Positions 34,601 through 44,914 of a stretch of DNA of 64,000 nucleotides are shown here, one piece after another. The notes beneath the pieces were generated by a model. It made no database searches. It worked only from the letters and a program-made list of their open reading frames with translations, and was not told the origin of the DNA. The position numbers were made by a program, and so were the translations under genes. Source of the stretch: Lojkania enalia (lineage: Eukaryota > Ascomycota > Dothideomycetes > Pleosporales); the NCBI GenBank assembly GCA_010094045.1, contig ML986707.1:66884-130883 (forward strand), read 5' to 3'. Position 1 is the first letter of the stretch; every line of letters starts with the position of its first letter.

Positions 34601-34904
34601 TTGTCTCGAGAGATGAAATACCCGTCTGATATCCAAATGCATTCTTCGCTCCCTCCACCGACCAAGATTTCAGGGCGACGTCCAAATCGAATGATTCTGC
34701 CGAGTATGCGAAGACCTTGAGAGAAAGTGCATAGGCAACTTGCTGTATCAGCGTCTGTGCTGTGAGATACGTAGGACCGCCTATTGATTCAAGAGCGAGA
34801 TCTTGCCCGAACGGGAGCGTAGACGATTTTTCCGTGAAAAGCTTTGGAGTTTTCCAAGGCAGTTCAGCGTGTGGTCCAGCGGACTCGGGCTGTTGGAAAT
34901 GCAT
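31665..34904 (-). CDS. MET10: assimilatory sulfite reductase flavoprotein (alpha) subunit
   Basis: A single exon of 1079 residues, the usual length for fungal MET10 proteins. The subunit takes electrons from NADPH through FAD to the siroheme beta subunit, which reduces sulfite to sulfide for cysteine and methionine synthesis in the cytosol. Order: an N-terminal pyruvate-ferredoxin-oxidoreductase-like region (about 20-420), a degenerate middle part, the FAD domain with RREYSIASSQ (about 850), the NAD(P) domain with IIMAGLGTGLAPFRAFIQER, then LLYMGSRHQREEYLYGEEW and SFYLCGPTWPVPDV near the C-terminus. There is no FMN-flavodoxin signature, as expected for the fungal subunit. It shares a 686-base divergent promoter with the ankyrin gene at 35591. 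Confidence 0.95.
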   Translation of the reverse strand: MHFQQPESAGPHAELPWKTPKLFTEKSSTLPFGQDLALESIGGPTYLTAQTLIQQVAYALSLKVFAYSAESFDLDVALKSWSVEGAKNAFGYQTGISSLETRTGAGSIALGYIFSKDFDLKKRHIPQSIVASSAALHYLRPALDQLSLLYNVASPLTAHIAALDYAAAGLVTDYVSSLRLAEDLGFGLVCSPSVFETQHMSLFATLLSSILPTIHTYDGISVGRETARLVDALDKTRLHNSYTAVLKAVSEVDKKHSDNEGRVMRLLQAFNDELGEDYKLFDYYGHEEPESVLVVFGTVEASLTAQIATALAKDGDKLGVINVRVYRPFVEEAFLEALPKSTRSVAVLGQVDDEAAVFDNAEYSPLYSDVLAALQFSFDRNVEVADVKYSREQVWTPSNILDVFQQIYGEKTQSEELRSYVDILNTTDVRQYTFWNLDQSPSAGSPVVLGKLLSSDSAKNVFVRTGHDNFVRGGVVRTDIRNADYTIEAPYSVEQADVTFVGDETLLQEYDILNNVKGDSSIIVKLPGVKDEDIEKRLSPALRKTIVGKDVELFVFDPTLSECVTEDPTLETYLAQLVFLKIAREDLLTSGLSKLAAMNGNLEVFEKLSHELATALREIEVPVSWATVDDDVQPLQLPSDINVNSFSAYNRLEPEPPMLLKSWTIAAKGLAFKEAYGTETVLRPDLGIKTSIVHVKEHRRLTPLTYDRNIFHIEFDLGDSELTYAIGEALGIHAENDKAEVEEFIKWYGLNPEEVVEVPSREDPDVLINRTVYQSLLQNVDIFGRPPKRFYESLAEFADDKAEKTTLLALAGPEGATEFKRRAEVDTVTYADILLEFPSAHPSFHDIVRIVNPMKRREYSIASSQHVTPNSVSLLIVTVNWVDPKGRDRFGQATKYLNSLKVGSPVTVSVKPSVMKLPPKTTAPIIMAGLGTGLAPFRAFIQERAYQKQQGHEIGEVLLYMGSRHQREEYLYGEEWEAYQDAGIITLLGRAFSRDQPQKIYIQDRMRQTLGDIRSAYLKKEGSFYLCGPTWPVPDVTAVLQEAIEVEHVAKHGKGGKKVDSRREIETLKEAQRYVLEVY

Positions 34905-35590
34905 ATTAGGGGAAATGAAGGCACTTGTTCACATCAAGAATCCCAGATGACGTGCCAAAGGGCTTCGTAGGAGCGACAATAAAGAGAAAAGGGCTTGGGC
35001 GGGGTTCTGGTCCGCGTATGCTGGGTTGAGGTTGGCAGCGGCGAGCGGTGAGGAGAGCAGAAAGTGGCCAGCGAAATCGGGCGAATTCGACCGAAGGATT
35101 GCCGGAGATGGTGCATTATTGCTGGCTTTTCGACGCGTCATTGGTCTGTTAGTCGCCATCTCTCCTAGATATTGCTGGGACAACTGTCTGGGACAAAAAA
35201 CCATTCTTAGCGCAAAGCACGCAATCGCAGAATCCAAGGGTGGCAACAACATTTTTCCGCGCCGATACCTCGTGCGTGGTCGGCATTTGTAGGCCCCGAT
35301 ATCATATCCTTGGCCCAATCCGATTTTGGAAACCCTGCTCATACCATATACCAGATCCTCTCGATCATTGGTCCATAAAGCAAAACTTCTCCAATCAACA
35401 CAATGACTCCGTATGCGAAATTTCATTGGCCAGAGGTATCGAAAGGCAACTTCAAGGCAGCTTCAGTACAAGCTTAGAGAGTGCATACGCGAAGCTTATC
35501 AGGTCCAGCCTTCTTAAGGAAATTACACACCCATCATCTTCCTCTCGCCTCCTTCTAAATGCCATTTAAGTTGCCTTTTCTAAGGTCATC
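34905..35590. promoter_or_regulatory. divergent promoter between MET10 and ankyrin gene
   Basis: The two start codons face apart, 686 bases from each other. No conserved protein is encoded here; the minus-strand frame 34929-35426 has no motif and overlaps the leader. I could not identify a sure sulfur-regulator site by eye. Confidence 0.5.
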
Positions 35591-38097
35591 ATGGACCCTG
35601 TATCGCTTGCCGCGAGCGTCGTAACGCTCATCAGCGCCACCACCGTGACCGCCTCGACCCTTCGTGGACTGTGGAACCTAGGAAGCACCCCAGAATATCT
35701 TGTGGGAGCCTTGAATGAAGTAAGCTCTACCCGGCACTCGAGAGCGACATTATCATACTTTTAAAGTGTGCGCTTGCGAGGAGGTATTGAGCACATCAAT
35801 AGGTCACCGACTTTAGTGCAATGTTGAGGCTCGTTCATACAGCCCTGGATGCTGCCGAAAATGTTCTCTCGGAAGAGCTAAAATCTGAAATCGAGCGACT
35901 GGTTGATCGTGCGAGAGGTGAGCTAGAAAAATTCGATCGTTTTCTGAACGAGCGCCTTCTCAAGAGAGGTTTGGAGAATACAGACAACCCTAGGCTGAGA
36001 CGTCGAGCCAAGTTTCGAGAAGTGATCGGCGACAACCAGAACAAAATTGAAAGCTTCCGCAAGGAGTTGGTTTCGATAAAATCGGGATTAGGTGTTGTCG
36101 TAGGAACTATCAATACCCATCAGCTGTTAGTTTGTGTGATGTTAGTTGGCATATAGTTGTTGACTTGCTCCCAGTCGACAAATTCCAAAGCTTCTAATGA
36201 ATGTACAAGAAATATCCCTAGTAAGACCCGGTACGCCGGCTGTTCAGTCTCATTCTATTAGCTCTACGTTAGAAATAACCGCAATGATGGAGCAAGTAGC
36301 AGTTTCCACGTCGGATCCGACACATAACGCAATTATATCTCTACCCACACAAACTCCGTCCATTCCGCTAGGAGCATCACCACTGAGCAAAACATCATCC
36401 AACTCAGGTATTCACACCGGTCATGATTCCCAGTCCTATCTGAGAATTAAAGCTCGATCATTGGAAAGCCAATGTTCACCCCGCTGCCAGTGTCAGTGCC
36501 ACATTCCGTTTCAAGGACGCAGCCCCCGGTGGCTCCAAGGGCTCATGGGAACAATGTTCTATCATTTTACTGGAACCCCGGTGTTGAATCATCGATCATG
36601 TGACACATTACAGTGCCGCAGTGGCGGACAGGAATCTGGGACTATGTATTTCCAATACCATTTCCCAGTCTGGCTCTTACCCATGGGAATTATATTTACA
36701 GGCACATGGAAAGACCTGAGAGGCTCAGAAGCAACCTGGACACTCAGGATACCCCGAACTATAGAGCCGATTTGGCTCTTCAATCAGTTGCGATATATGA
36801 TACAGCAAAAGCAGCCTTCTGATCTAATGAAATTCATGTCAGATAAAGGAATTAGAGTTACGGATATTGATCACTACGGTGATAGCGTATTACGGGTAAT
36901 TGAAGCATCTGACTGTTCTAAACTATGGTTTATATCACTACTAACACCAATTAGCATGCCTTATTTCATGGCCGCGGGGACATTTGTCTTACACTACTCG
37001 AGGCTGGTGCCGACCTTAATCATCGTGACTCAAATGGAATGTACGTAAACTTTGCATGTTGTCTTCTTCCAGTGAATTCACGTGTCTAACCTATGATCAG
37101 TGAAGTGGCGCAGTACTTCTGGAACGTATACATTTCGAGCGGCAGCACCTGGCCGGTTAATTTAGAAATGCTCAAGCAGCTGCCTGAAATAGAAGACTCA
37201 TTTGAGACTTTACAACTGAACCCACTCCACAAGTCTGTATTGAGTCTCAGCGAACATGACATCCGAGCAACACTTGAAATGGAGCCTGATTGGATTAATG
37301 GCCGAGACCATTTTGGTCGAACCCCTCTGCATTGGGCTGTTAGGAATGACAATTTGCAAGTCTGCAATGTCCTCATTGATGCCGGTGCGAATGTTAGAAC
37401 TATTGATAATGCCGGAAGGCCACTCGTCGTCGAAGCAGGCGTTCGGAGTTCAGGTGCACTTTGCAAGATGCTACTTGACTCTGGGGCTGAGGCTAACTCC
37501 CTAGACACAAGTGGACGGAATTCTCTGTATTTTGCAACCAAGCACGAAAATGTTGGCGCTGTCAAAACGTTGCTTACAGCTAGAGCCGATGTCAACAATC
37601 GAAGCTTTAGAACCCATGAAATGCCTTTCATGAATATTAGGAGTCACAAGTCAACTACAATTGGCGAACTACTGCTTGAGCATGGCGTAGATATCGATGC
37701 CATAGACAGAGGTGGTTGGTCGACTTTGATGTGGGCCGTATTCGAAGACAATCCCAATATCGTCAAGTTCCTTTGCGATCGAGGGGCGTCATTAAACATT
37801 GTCAGCTGCAGTGGACTATCGATAGTCCATATTGTTGCATGTTTCGGCAGTATTGAAGTCATGCAAGTCTTAACAGAGCAACGCATTTCCGGTCTGAGGA
37901 CGGACCCCCAAGCTATGAAGTCGTATTGGGCACATTTTGATAGCTCCCGGGATGAATATTTCATAGGACAAAGAGAATCGATCAAGGACGAAATAACTGC
38001 ATTCCAGGCGCTGCTCGATAGCCTAATCCCTGGAATTGCACCGGGAGCTGCAGATGAAGGGAGAAAATTCAACGTTCCCGGAGCATTTCCCCTGTGA
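35591..38097 (+). CDS. Helo-like N-terminal domain / Cys-rich / ankyrin-repeat protein
   Basis: Five exons: 35591-35719, 35803-36125, 36175-36895, 36955-37040 and 37101-38097 (introns 83, 49, 59, 60 nt), 751 residues. The N-terminus MDPVSLAASVVTLISATTVT and the coiled helices after it match the fungal STAND-protein N-terminal (Helo-like) domain, a putative membrane-acting or signalling module. A Cys-rich CSPRCQCQCH segment and an aromatic, hydrophobic region follow (about 250-350), a combination common in fungal ankyrin proteins. Ankyrin repeats start after the third intron (LLEAGADLNHRDSNG) and include GRTPLHWAVRNDNLQVCNVL and GGWSTLMWAVFEDNPNIVKF. No NACHT or NB-ARC lies between. It is probably a non-self or stress-response type protein, by analogy. 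Introns 3 and 4 were needed to keep the repeat frame. Confidence 0.87.
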
Positions 38098-38936
38098 CAT
38101 GAATCTTCACGAAATGTAGCTAAATAACGTCGATAGTCTGGATGATTAGGAAACTGAATTTGATAAAGATGTCGACATCGAGTGAGGTTGCTATGAGGTG
38201 GGGATTGCTTTTTGTACCAATAGCTTATTCTGATGACAAGTAATAAGAAGACTATACTACCAACTTTAGTCAACCATAGTCGCGATCGCTAGTTTACTTA
38301 TCACCCTTCTAGATGTCTGTATTCACTTTGAACACAACAGAGTCGGGTCAATGATGGAATGAATGGAGCGAGTAAGTATTTAGGACGAGGCTGCGTGGAC
38401 TAATGTTGATGTCTACATCGCTTTTACTTCGGGCTCCACTACCTTCTGTACAACAGCTTGGAATTTTTGAAGGATATGCAGTTTAAAAAGCCAAAAGTCA
38501 GGCTGAAAATCAAAGTTTAGTGTCCTCAGAATTCACAATACATTCGTATATTCAGAGCTGGGCCAATGCATTTGAAATGAGCCCCAGGTGGCACCTCTGA
38601 GATTTCTCATTCGATATCTTCAGCCCCAAAGCACATCTTCTCAGGGCATAAGGCGTGAGAAATCCCATCAAATCCCGCTATACCCGGCAAATATCAATTA
38701 ATTCCTTCTCCATAAACTAGTATTCATGTTTCTAGGTCAATATTCGGCTACTGGTTCATAACATTCCTCGAGCTGTTGTTCATCCCCGCACCCATCGTCT
38801 ACCAGTCCCTTCCAATTTCAAAGCATGGATATTTCCCCACCCACACAAGAAGCCTATTTCAGAAGCTGCAGTGCTGAAACCTTTAGCCTAACCAAGAAGA
38901 TATTCTCATAATGGGAGAAACATGATCTCGTCATCC
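38098..38936. other. gap between convergent genes: nothing recognised
   Basis: 3' flanks of the ankyrin gene and of the minus-strand LPRELRD gene. AT-rich, no motif-bearing frame. Confidence 0.45.
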
Positions 38937-39905
38937 TCAAATCCCTCGTTTATACCATTCACACACCATATCCAAAACCGCATAATACCCGCCCTCCACT
39001 GCAGAAATTGTATTCCATGCATTCGTCCTCAACCCATCATCCCCCTCCCCAAGCGCCAACCGAAACCCCTCATGATCGAACCCGCTCTCTAGTGGCAAGA
39101 TCCTCAAATTCGGCACATCCATCACCGAAGCATCTCTGCCATTCCGGAAATGCTCTGACAGCCGCTTAACCGCGCCTTCCATCTCCACATGCGGTAGTAG
39201 ATCGGGCTGGAGATTGATATCGCGTATAGCGAGGACCAATGCTGTGCCCAGCAGGAGAAGGATCATGGGGTGGTCCTTACCGGAAATCACGTTTGTGCGG
39301 TAGATGACACGCGCCTTGGGATGTGCGTCGCAGAAATCGATCAACTCGTGTAGGCGCTCCACCCACGCATCCTCGATCGTCTCAGACGTGACTTCGTCCC
39401 AGTACTCGGCATCCCTCCAGACGTCGTTGGGCGCGTCGAGCACGGTCACGCGGAGCCAGCGCTGGTTTCTCGGCGAGCAGTTGCGGACGAAGCGATGGAA
39501 TTGGGTGTGGTCAAAGGTGATGGTGTTCCATTTCAGGCCCACGCCTCGCGTCTCGCGCCAGGTTTTGAAGCATACATATTTGAGCTGATTGAATTCGCGG
39601 GGCCCGTTTGGGGAGGCGAAGAGTTTCTTGGAGCGGTGACAGTAGCCTTTGCGTGCTGGGACCGGATAGAGGCTGTCTTCCTCCGTCAAAACATATGTGT
39701 AGATCTCGTCGAGTAATTCCCTTGGAAGTCGGAACAAATGGCATGTACCGTCCGGCGGTGGTATGCTTGGATCGAGCGGGGTAATGCTAGACTCGTCTGG
39801 CTCGAGCTCGTTCTCATTGTCGTCCTGGATTGATAATTGGGAAAGGGAAATTCCAATTGAGTCTAGCTCAACGACAGAGCTAATAACATTGCGCTTGTCC
39901 GTCAT
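38937..39905 (-). CDS. LPRELRD-family protein (F-box-like/2EXR-like), second intact copy
   Basis: A single exon of 322 residues. After an acidic, Ser/Pro-rich N-terminus (about 1-55) comes CHLFRLPRELLDEIYTYVLTEED, the family motif. A strand block, LKWNTITFDHTQFHRFVRN, occupies the place of the FYGTTTFIL strand in related proteins, then WLRVTVLDAPNDVWRD. GC content and codon use are healthy, unlike the decayed copies at 1806, 6176 and 17757. It is more diverged from the 7936 protein than the relics are. No enzyme motif; function unknown, perhaps F-box-like adaptor activity. Confidence 0.8.
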   Translation of the reverse strand: MTDKRNVISSVVELDSIGISLSQLSIQDDNENELEPDESSITPLDPSIPPPDGTCHLFRLPRELLDEIYTYVLTEEDSLYPVPARKGYCHRSKKLFASPNGPREFNQLKYVCFKTWRETRGVGLKWNTITFDHTQFHRFVRNCSPRNQRWLRVTVLDAPNDVWRDAEYWDEVTSETIEDAWVERLHELIDFCDAHPKARVIYRTNVISGKDHPMILLLLGTALVLAIRDINLQPDLLPHVEMEGAVKRLSEHFRNGRDASVMDVPNLRILPLESGFDHEGFRLALGEGDDGLRTNAWNTISAVEGGYYAVLDMVCEWYKRGI

Positions 39906-40584
39906 TTTGAGATCACCCTCGCAATTCCCGAGATCAACAGGATCTTAGTGGTTCTAGCATGGATGTGCGAGTGAATAGTAGCCTAGAGGCTGAGTCGCGT
40001 GAACCCCGGTACTGGCGCGCCAATCATGTCTATCTGCCTGAGGCCACCACCCGGCACATAGATTGCGCGAATCATTCTAAAGCAATATTCGAGAACATGC
40101 ACAGAATACTTTGAAATTAAAGCTCTTGCTCCCTTTGCTAGCGGTCATAGGTCCGTCGGTCCGAAAAGGCCCCCCCAACAACACCCCGATGCGCGAGTAA
40201 TATTCTAGAAAATTAGACGAAGGTAGATTTGTAGGCTAGGCATTATGGGATAAAATAAGAAGGGGACGTGCATGGCTGATAGCTCAGGTACATGTTCTAA
40301 CAATGCCAGTTCACTTGTTTAGAGCCTCAGGGGAGATCGCTTGCATTAATCTACTGTTCCTTGGATCTGGGACTTTTGCGCCTCTCAAGATCCTTGGAGT
40401 CTTGGTGGCTCTATCTGCGAATATCTACCATATTGAGGACAATGATATACTCAGGCTGCATCTTGAAATTCGATCATGGTATTTTCCTTATCTTCAGAAT
40501 ATATAAGGATGGCCAATCTACTCTAGGACGATTGCCAACTGATCAATCAACTCCCCCTGGGTCTATTTGATTCCATTCAGAGTC
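39906..40584. promoter_or_regulatory. divergent intergenic region upstream of GH7 gene
   Basis: Head-to-head spacing between the LPRELRD gene and the cellulase. The short frames here (40303-40570) have no motif. Regulatory sites were not resolved by eye. Confidence 0.4.
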
Positions 40585-42252
40585 ATGTATCGTCTCGGAG
40601 TCGCGGTTTTCTTTGCCACCACAGCTTTCGCCCAAGTGCCAGGCCCTCTGACTCCTGAAGTGCATCCTCCAGTCACTTCCTACAAATGCACAACGGCCGG
40701 CGGTTGCAAGCCGGTCAGCAGCTCCGTCGTCCTTGACGCCAATTACCGCTGGCTACATAATGTAGATGGTTACACGAACTGTGTAACAACTGGTTTCAAC
40801 GAGGAGTTCTGCCCGGACATCGAAACTTGCGCGAAGACATGTTCGCTTGAGGGCGTCGACTATGCTAGCTATGGTATTCGAACAGATGGCGACTCACTTA
40901 CTCTCAACATCTATAAGACTGATCCAGCCACTAATGTCACCACCCTCTCTTCTCCTCGTGTCTATCTTCTCGCCGACGATGAGACGTACGACCATTTCAA
41001 GCTTCTAAACCAGGAATTCTCCTTCGACGTCGACGTCAGCAAGGTTCCATGCGGTATCAACGGTGCTCTATACTTCTCGGAGATGAACGATAAGGGCGAC
41101 AAGAATGAGTTGAACACAGCTGGTGCGAAGTACGGAACTGGATACTGTGATGCCCAGTGCCCGACCCAGAACTTCATCAAAGGAGAGGTAAGCTCGGCTT
41201 CATTACCTTTTCTTGTCCCGCTCTCTGAAAAATATTTATATATTTTGGAAAAAGAAGGGATGGGGGGAGTGGGAGTCAATGTGCTCTCCAGAACGTTCCC
41301 AATTGCTTCTCAAATCCCGGCACGCCGGGATTTCTCTTTCATACTCTCGCCATGCAATGCAATTTCTTGATTACACTCCAGTCTTCAACCCTCGTCTTTG
41401 GTCCCTTTTTGCCTTCTTTCTACCAGTATTCCATATTATTCCACCTCTTTCTCACTACCGGTAATAAACACCGCAGCTTACACTACCCAGGCCAACCTCA
41501 ACGGCACTTACGGCGCCTGCTGCAATGAAATGGACATATGGGAAGCGAATCGCGCCGCCACAGCCTACACCCCTCACCCTTGCAACGCCAACCAAGTTTT
41601 CGCCTGCCAGGGCACCGAATGCGGCGGTGGAGACGCGCGGTACGAAGGGGTATGCGACAAGGACGGCTGTGATATCAACCCGTACCGGATCGGTAACAAG
41701 GGTTACTACGGCGTGGGCGCCAACTTCACCGTCGACACGAGCCGCAAGTTCACTGTCGTGACGCAGTTTTACACGGACGATGACACGAGCGAGGGCACGT
41801 TGACGGAGATTCGGAGGCTGTATGTGCAGGATGGGAAGGTAGTCCAGAATGCCAAGGTGAAGGTGGCGGGTATGGACGACTATGATAGTATTACGGACGA
41901 GTTCTGCGCTAGTGAGAAGGAGGTCATGGGCGGGACGAACCACTTCGCGCAGCTCGGCGGCTTGAAGCAGATGGGTGAGGCGATTGGCCGGGGTATGGTT
42001 CTTGCCATGTCGATTTGGGATGATGCGGGGAGCTACATGGGCTGGTTGGATCAGGATCCATTCCCCGCCGATGCAGATCCGAGCGCGCCGGGTGTCGGAC
42101 GTGGGCCCTGTCCCACGACGGGGGGAAGGCCAGCTGAGCTGATCAAGAATCATCCCGACTCAAGGGTTATTTTCTCCAACATCAGGAGCGGGGATATTGG
42201 AAGTACTTACTCCAATGCAACGGTTGTGCCAAGGTGGGCGAGGCGTTCTTAG
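40585..42252 (+). CDS. egl1: GH7 endo-beta-1,4-glucanase (Cel7B type)
   Basis: Exons are 40585-41187 and 41491-42252, 454 residues. It cleaves cellulose outside the cell. A signal peptide (about 1-17, ending AFAQV) precedes TPEVHPPVTSYKCTTAGGC, which resembles endoglucanase I more than cellobiohydrolase. The GH7 catalytic motif CCNEMDIWEAN gives the nucleophile Glu, Asp and acid/base Glu. Many Cys for disulfides are present, and it ends VIFSNIRSGDIGSTYS plus a short tail. There is no linker or CBM1. The acceptor at 41490 is chosen because FIKGE-ANLNGTYGACC rejoins the family sequence in frame. The 303-nt intron is four to six times longer than any other here and contains a perfect inverted repeat. 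Confidence 0.92.
41312..41333. repeat. perfect 10-bp inverted repeat inside GH7 intron
   Basis: AAATCCCGGC, a two-base spacer (AC) and GCCGGGATTT form a near-perfect palindrome. It lies roughly in the middle of the long intron. It may be a hairpin, a transcription-factor site or the relic of a small inserted element. Confidence 0.85.
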
Positions 42253-42494
42253 AAAGAGGGAGCAACGAAGTAGATATGGAAGATGAAGATATTTAAACTC
42301 CAATGAATTCTTGCCGACGGGCGCTGAAGACATGTTTATACGCCCCCCAATTTTGATATATCTTACAAGTCTGGAACCAGAGACCGACCAGACGCTACCA
42401 GCGTAAACTCCAAAACTCCCTAGTTCCCTGCATCGCCATGAATATGGAAATCTGCTTCCGGAATATCCGCAATAAGAATCGAAAATGCACCCAT

Positions 42495-42980
42495 TTAACC
42501 AATCCATTCCATCTCTTCGATCAATTCTGCCACTTCCCATGAATCATGACCCCTCTTCTCTCCCCCATCTATCCCATTACTCATCCCCCTCATTTCAAGA
42601 ATCATATCCGCGACTTCTCTAGCCTCTATCTCTTGCTTGCGCTTCAGATTTTCAGCATCAATGATGACTTGCTCGCGGTATTTCCAGCCTTGTGCACCTA
42701 GTCATATGGAACCGTTGAGGAAGTAAGCAGCGGCAAGCGGCCAGCCAAGGAGAACGGTTGCCGTTGGAACATAGCTAGAAACCCTTAGCACAAGAACGGC
42801 TTGGATTGAATGGAGATGGTCGACTTACAAGACAGCAGCGCGGGTGAAATGTTTCCCCAAATCGGCATAGCGGACTGAGTGCGGTGTCATGGTGACTGGC
42901 TTCCTAGCAAAGGGGTGCGGCTCTGTGAGGTAGCGGGCAGCAGAGCGCATGACCTGACGAGCTTGTGTTGCAGAGGGCAT
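42495..42980 (-). CDS. small membrane protein with in-frame TGA-CTA and 68-codon extension
   Basis: Exon 1 is 42980-42829, the intron 54 nt (42828-42775, GTAAGT..CTAG), exon 2 from 42774. The short product is 74 residues: a basic N-terminus (MPSATQARQVMRSAARYLTE), PVTMTPHSVRYADLGKHF and one membrane segment, FYVPTATVLLGWPLAAAYF. It ends NGSI at TGA 42704-42702. The same frame then continues CTA GGT and stays open for 68 codons to TAA at 42495, reading LGAQGWKYREQVIIDAENLK and a charged, helical Lys/Glu-rich tail. The extension looks coding. TGA-CTA-G is the classical leaky-stop context. Only 15- or 24-nt GT-AG excisions would remove the stop in frame, too short for splicing. Alternatives are a nonsense mutation or an assembly error. 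Family not recognised; mitochondrial inner membrane is a guess from the basic start. Confidence 0.7.
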
Positions 42981-44183
42981 TTTTGATAATCGTTAAAGTC
43001 GTTACACCGTGAACTGTCTGTACTTTTTGGTGGAGTGTAGATGTTGTCTTTAAGAGATGAGATTGTTAAAGATACAGGATTTCCTTGTTTATTTTTATTT
43101 TCCTATGCCGAGTAGATATGCTGAGTAGAGATAGCCTCCAAAAAGAGAGGGGAGTTAATCCGTTCGTTATTGACGATGTCGTACGATGATAAGATGCAGA
43201 TGTCCTGGGCGGGAGTGGACAGTCTATATACGAAGGACGGAAGAGTGAAATCAAAGCTTACTAGAAAACATGATTCTATGGTGGAAGTATCACCTGAGAC
43301 AGCATAGCACGTCCGGAGAATTACCGCGATGAGCGGAGCATAGCGTGGGTTTTGCGAGATCACCTCATTGTGCGCTGATGCAACGAGCCCCAGGTAGCGC
43401 GGGAGCAACCCAGATGGACGCCGAGCGTGACCAGGTCTGAACCATATTAAAGATTCAAAATTACCAGATCTAGGGATATTTACAAAGGCACCCAGGACAT
43501 AAGAGCAGTCTGGCCCACCGAAGCTGGGCGCCGCAACAGGTGTTGGCGAGGCTTGAGATGGATGTGCGAGGTGTCGTGCGACGGTGGGGTGATGGGTTGC
43601 ATCGGCAGCCGCCGACGGCGTGAGTAAGCGATACGGGAAGCAAAGGCATGATTCGATTATCGTCTGACGAGTTGCCGGAGCTCCCAAACATCGATTTTGC
43701 TAAATCGGCGAAATGCGGGGAGCATTTTGACAGCCCCTCTAGACCAGATTGAGAAGCGTGGCATCCACGTGTGTGACAGGCTTCATCTACCATCGCTCCA
43801 TGGTTGAAGTGGACGGTACGCACAGGCCAACATCCCAACCGATTGCACGCCTTGGGGCTTGAGTATCTACGTTTAATCTTGAGCCCGAATGAAGGCAACA
43901 AAATCTATTCGCAGTCGTTCATAAAATCTGATTGTTACATGGAGGCTGTAGCGACGGCTACGTTGTTTAGTCTACACAATCGCAAAGGAGGGGGTATATT
44001 ACGAAGTAGTTAGCAAAACGGTTCATACTAAGAAACTTGCTTAGCCCATCCTCATTCATCCTTGTCCACTACCCGCTAGACCATGATGCCGGGTAGATCC
44101 GTAACTTGCGTCTGACAGACCCCTAGGTCTGCAAGCCATTCACTCCACGGCCATATGTATCCATCTACCAGTCTCCCGGTATT
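42981..44183. other. gap: no firm gene
   Basis: A 194-codon minus-strand frame (43103-43687) and an overlapping one (43470-43901) exist, but neither has a motif and they exclude each other. The left end is the promoter of the small membrane protein. Confidence 0.35.
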
Positions 44184-44914
44184 TTACTCCTTCCCCAGCT
44201 GCACAATCTCCTTCTGGCTCAATACCCATACGCCCTCCTCTTTTATTCCCTCGGACGCCTGTAACCCCGCATTCACCGCCGCCCTAGCAATGGTATCTGC
44301 ATCTTGAGACCAAAAGTCTACCATTCCAGGACTGACTTTCCTCAATCCATTGGCCAACGCCCTTATTACATATTCGGTCGGCCGACTGTCTTGCCTAGTC
44401 CCACCAATTAGACCAGGTCGGAGTATGACTGTGTGCTTGAAGCCAATCTCTTTGACCTTGTCTTCGAGCTCACCCTTCATTTGACTGTAAGGGATACGGC
44501 TGCCTGAGTTTGCACCGGCGGTGGATATAAGCACATATGTCTCCACGCCGGCTTCCCTGGCGGCCTTCGCAAGGTCAAGGTTGAGATCCAGATCGATCTT
44601 CCTCTGGTTCGCGACGCTGCCAGCCTGCGCCTTTGTAGTACCAAGAGCCGAGAAGAAGATGTTTGGAACTGGCGATTTTGGGAACAGAGATACCCAGGTC
44701 AAAGTATCGGTGGAAGAGAGCGGATTAAGTTTTGGAGAATTGGAAGGGAGCTCCCGGCGCGTGTAGGCAAAGATAGAGGAGATAGAGGAGTGGGGGACGA
44801 GGATTGAGAGAATATGTGAGCCCTATCACTAGATTGTTAATACAAAGAAGCATACAAAGCATTCGTAGGACATACCACAAGGCCAGTGCTTCCTACGAGC
44901 GCTACCGTGGCCAT
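44184..44914 (-). CDS. FMP52: FMP52-like NAD(P)-binding protein (mitochondrial outer membrane)
   Basis: Exons are 44914-44876 and 44822-44184 (53-nt intron), 225 residues. The splice joins MATVALVGSTGLV to GSHILSILVP, rebuilding the GxxGxxG Rossmann loop; the proximal AG (44834-44833) would break the frame, so the distal TAG at 44823 is used. Then come FFSALGTTKAQAGS, VETYVLISTAGANSGSRIPYSQMKGELED (the active Tyr-x-x-x-Lys arrangement) and ILRPGLIGGTRQDSRPTE. This matches the FMP52/HTATIP2-like short-chain family. The substrate is unknown. The mitochondrial outer-membrane location is that of the yeast protein. Confidence 0.9.

Noticed and set aside
42689..42712. A 15- or 24-nt 'intron' (GT..CTAG or GT..CAAG) that would remove the TGA of the small membrane protein
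   Set aside because: Both keep the frame but are far below the minimum intron size in fungi; there is no room for a branch site.
43103..43687. 194-codon minus-strand ORF
   Set aside because: A frame of this length can occur by chance in 64 kb at near-even base composition. It has no motif, a second long frame overlaps it, and no intron joins it to a neighbour.
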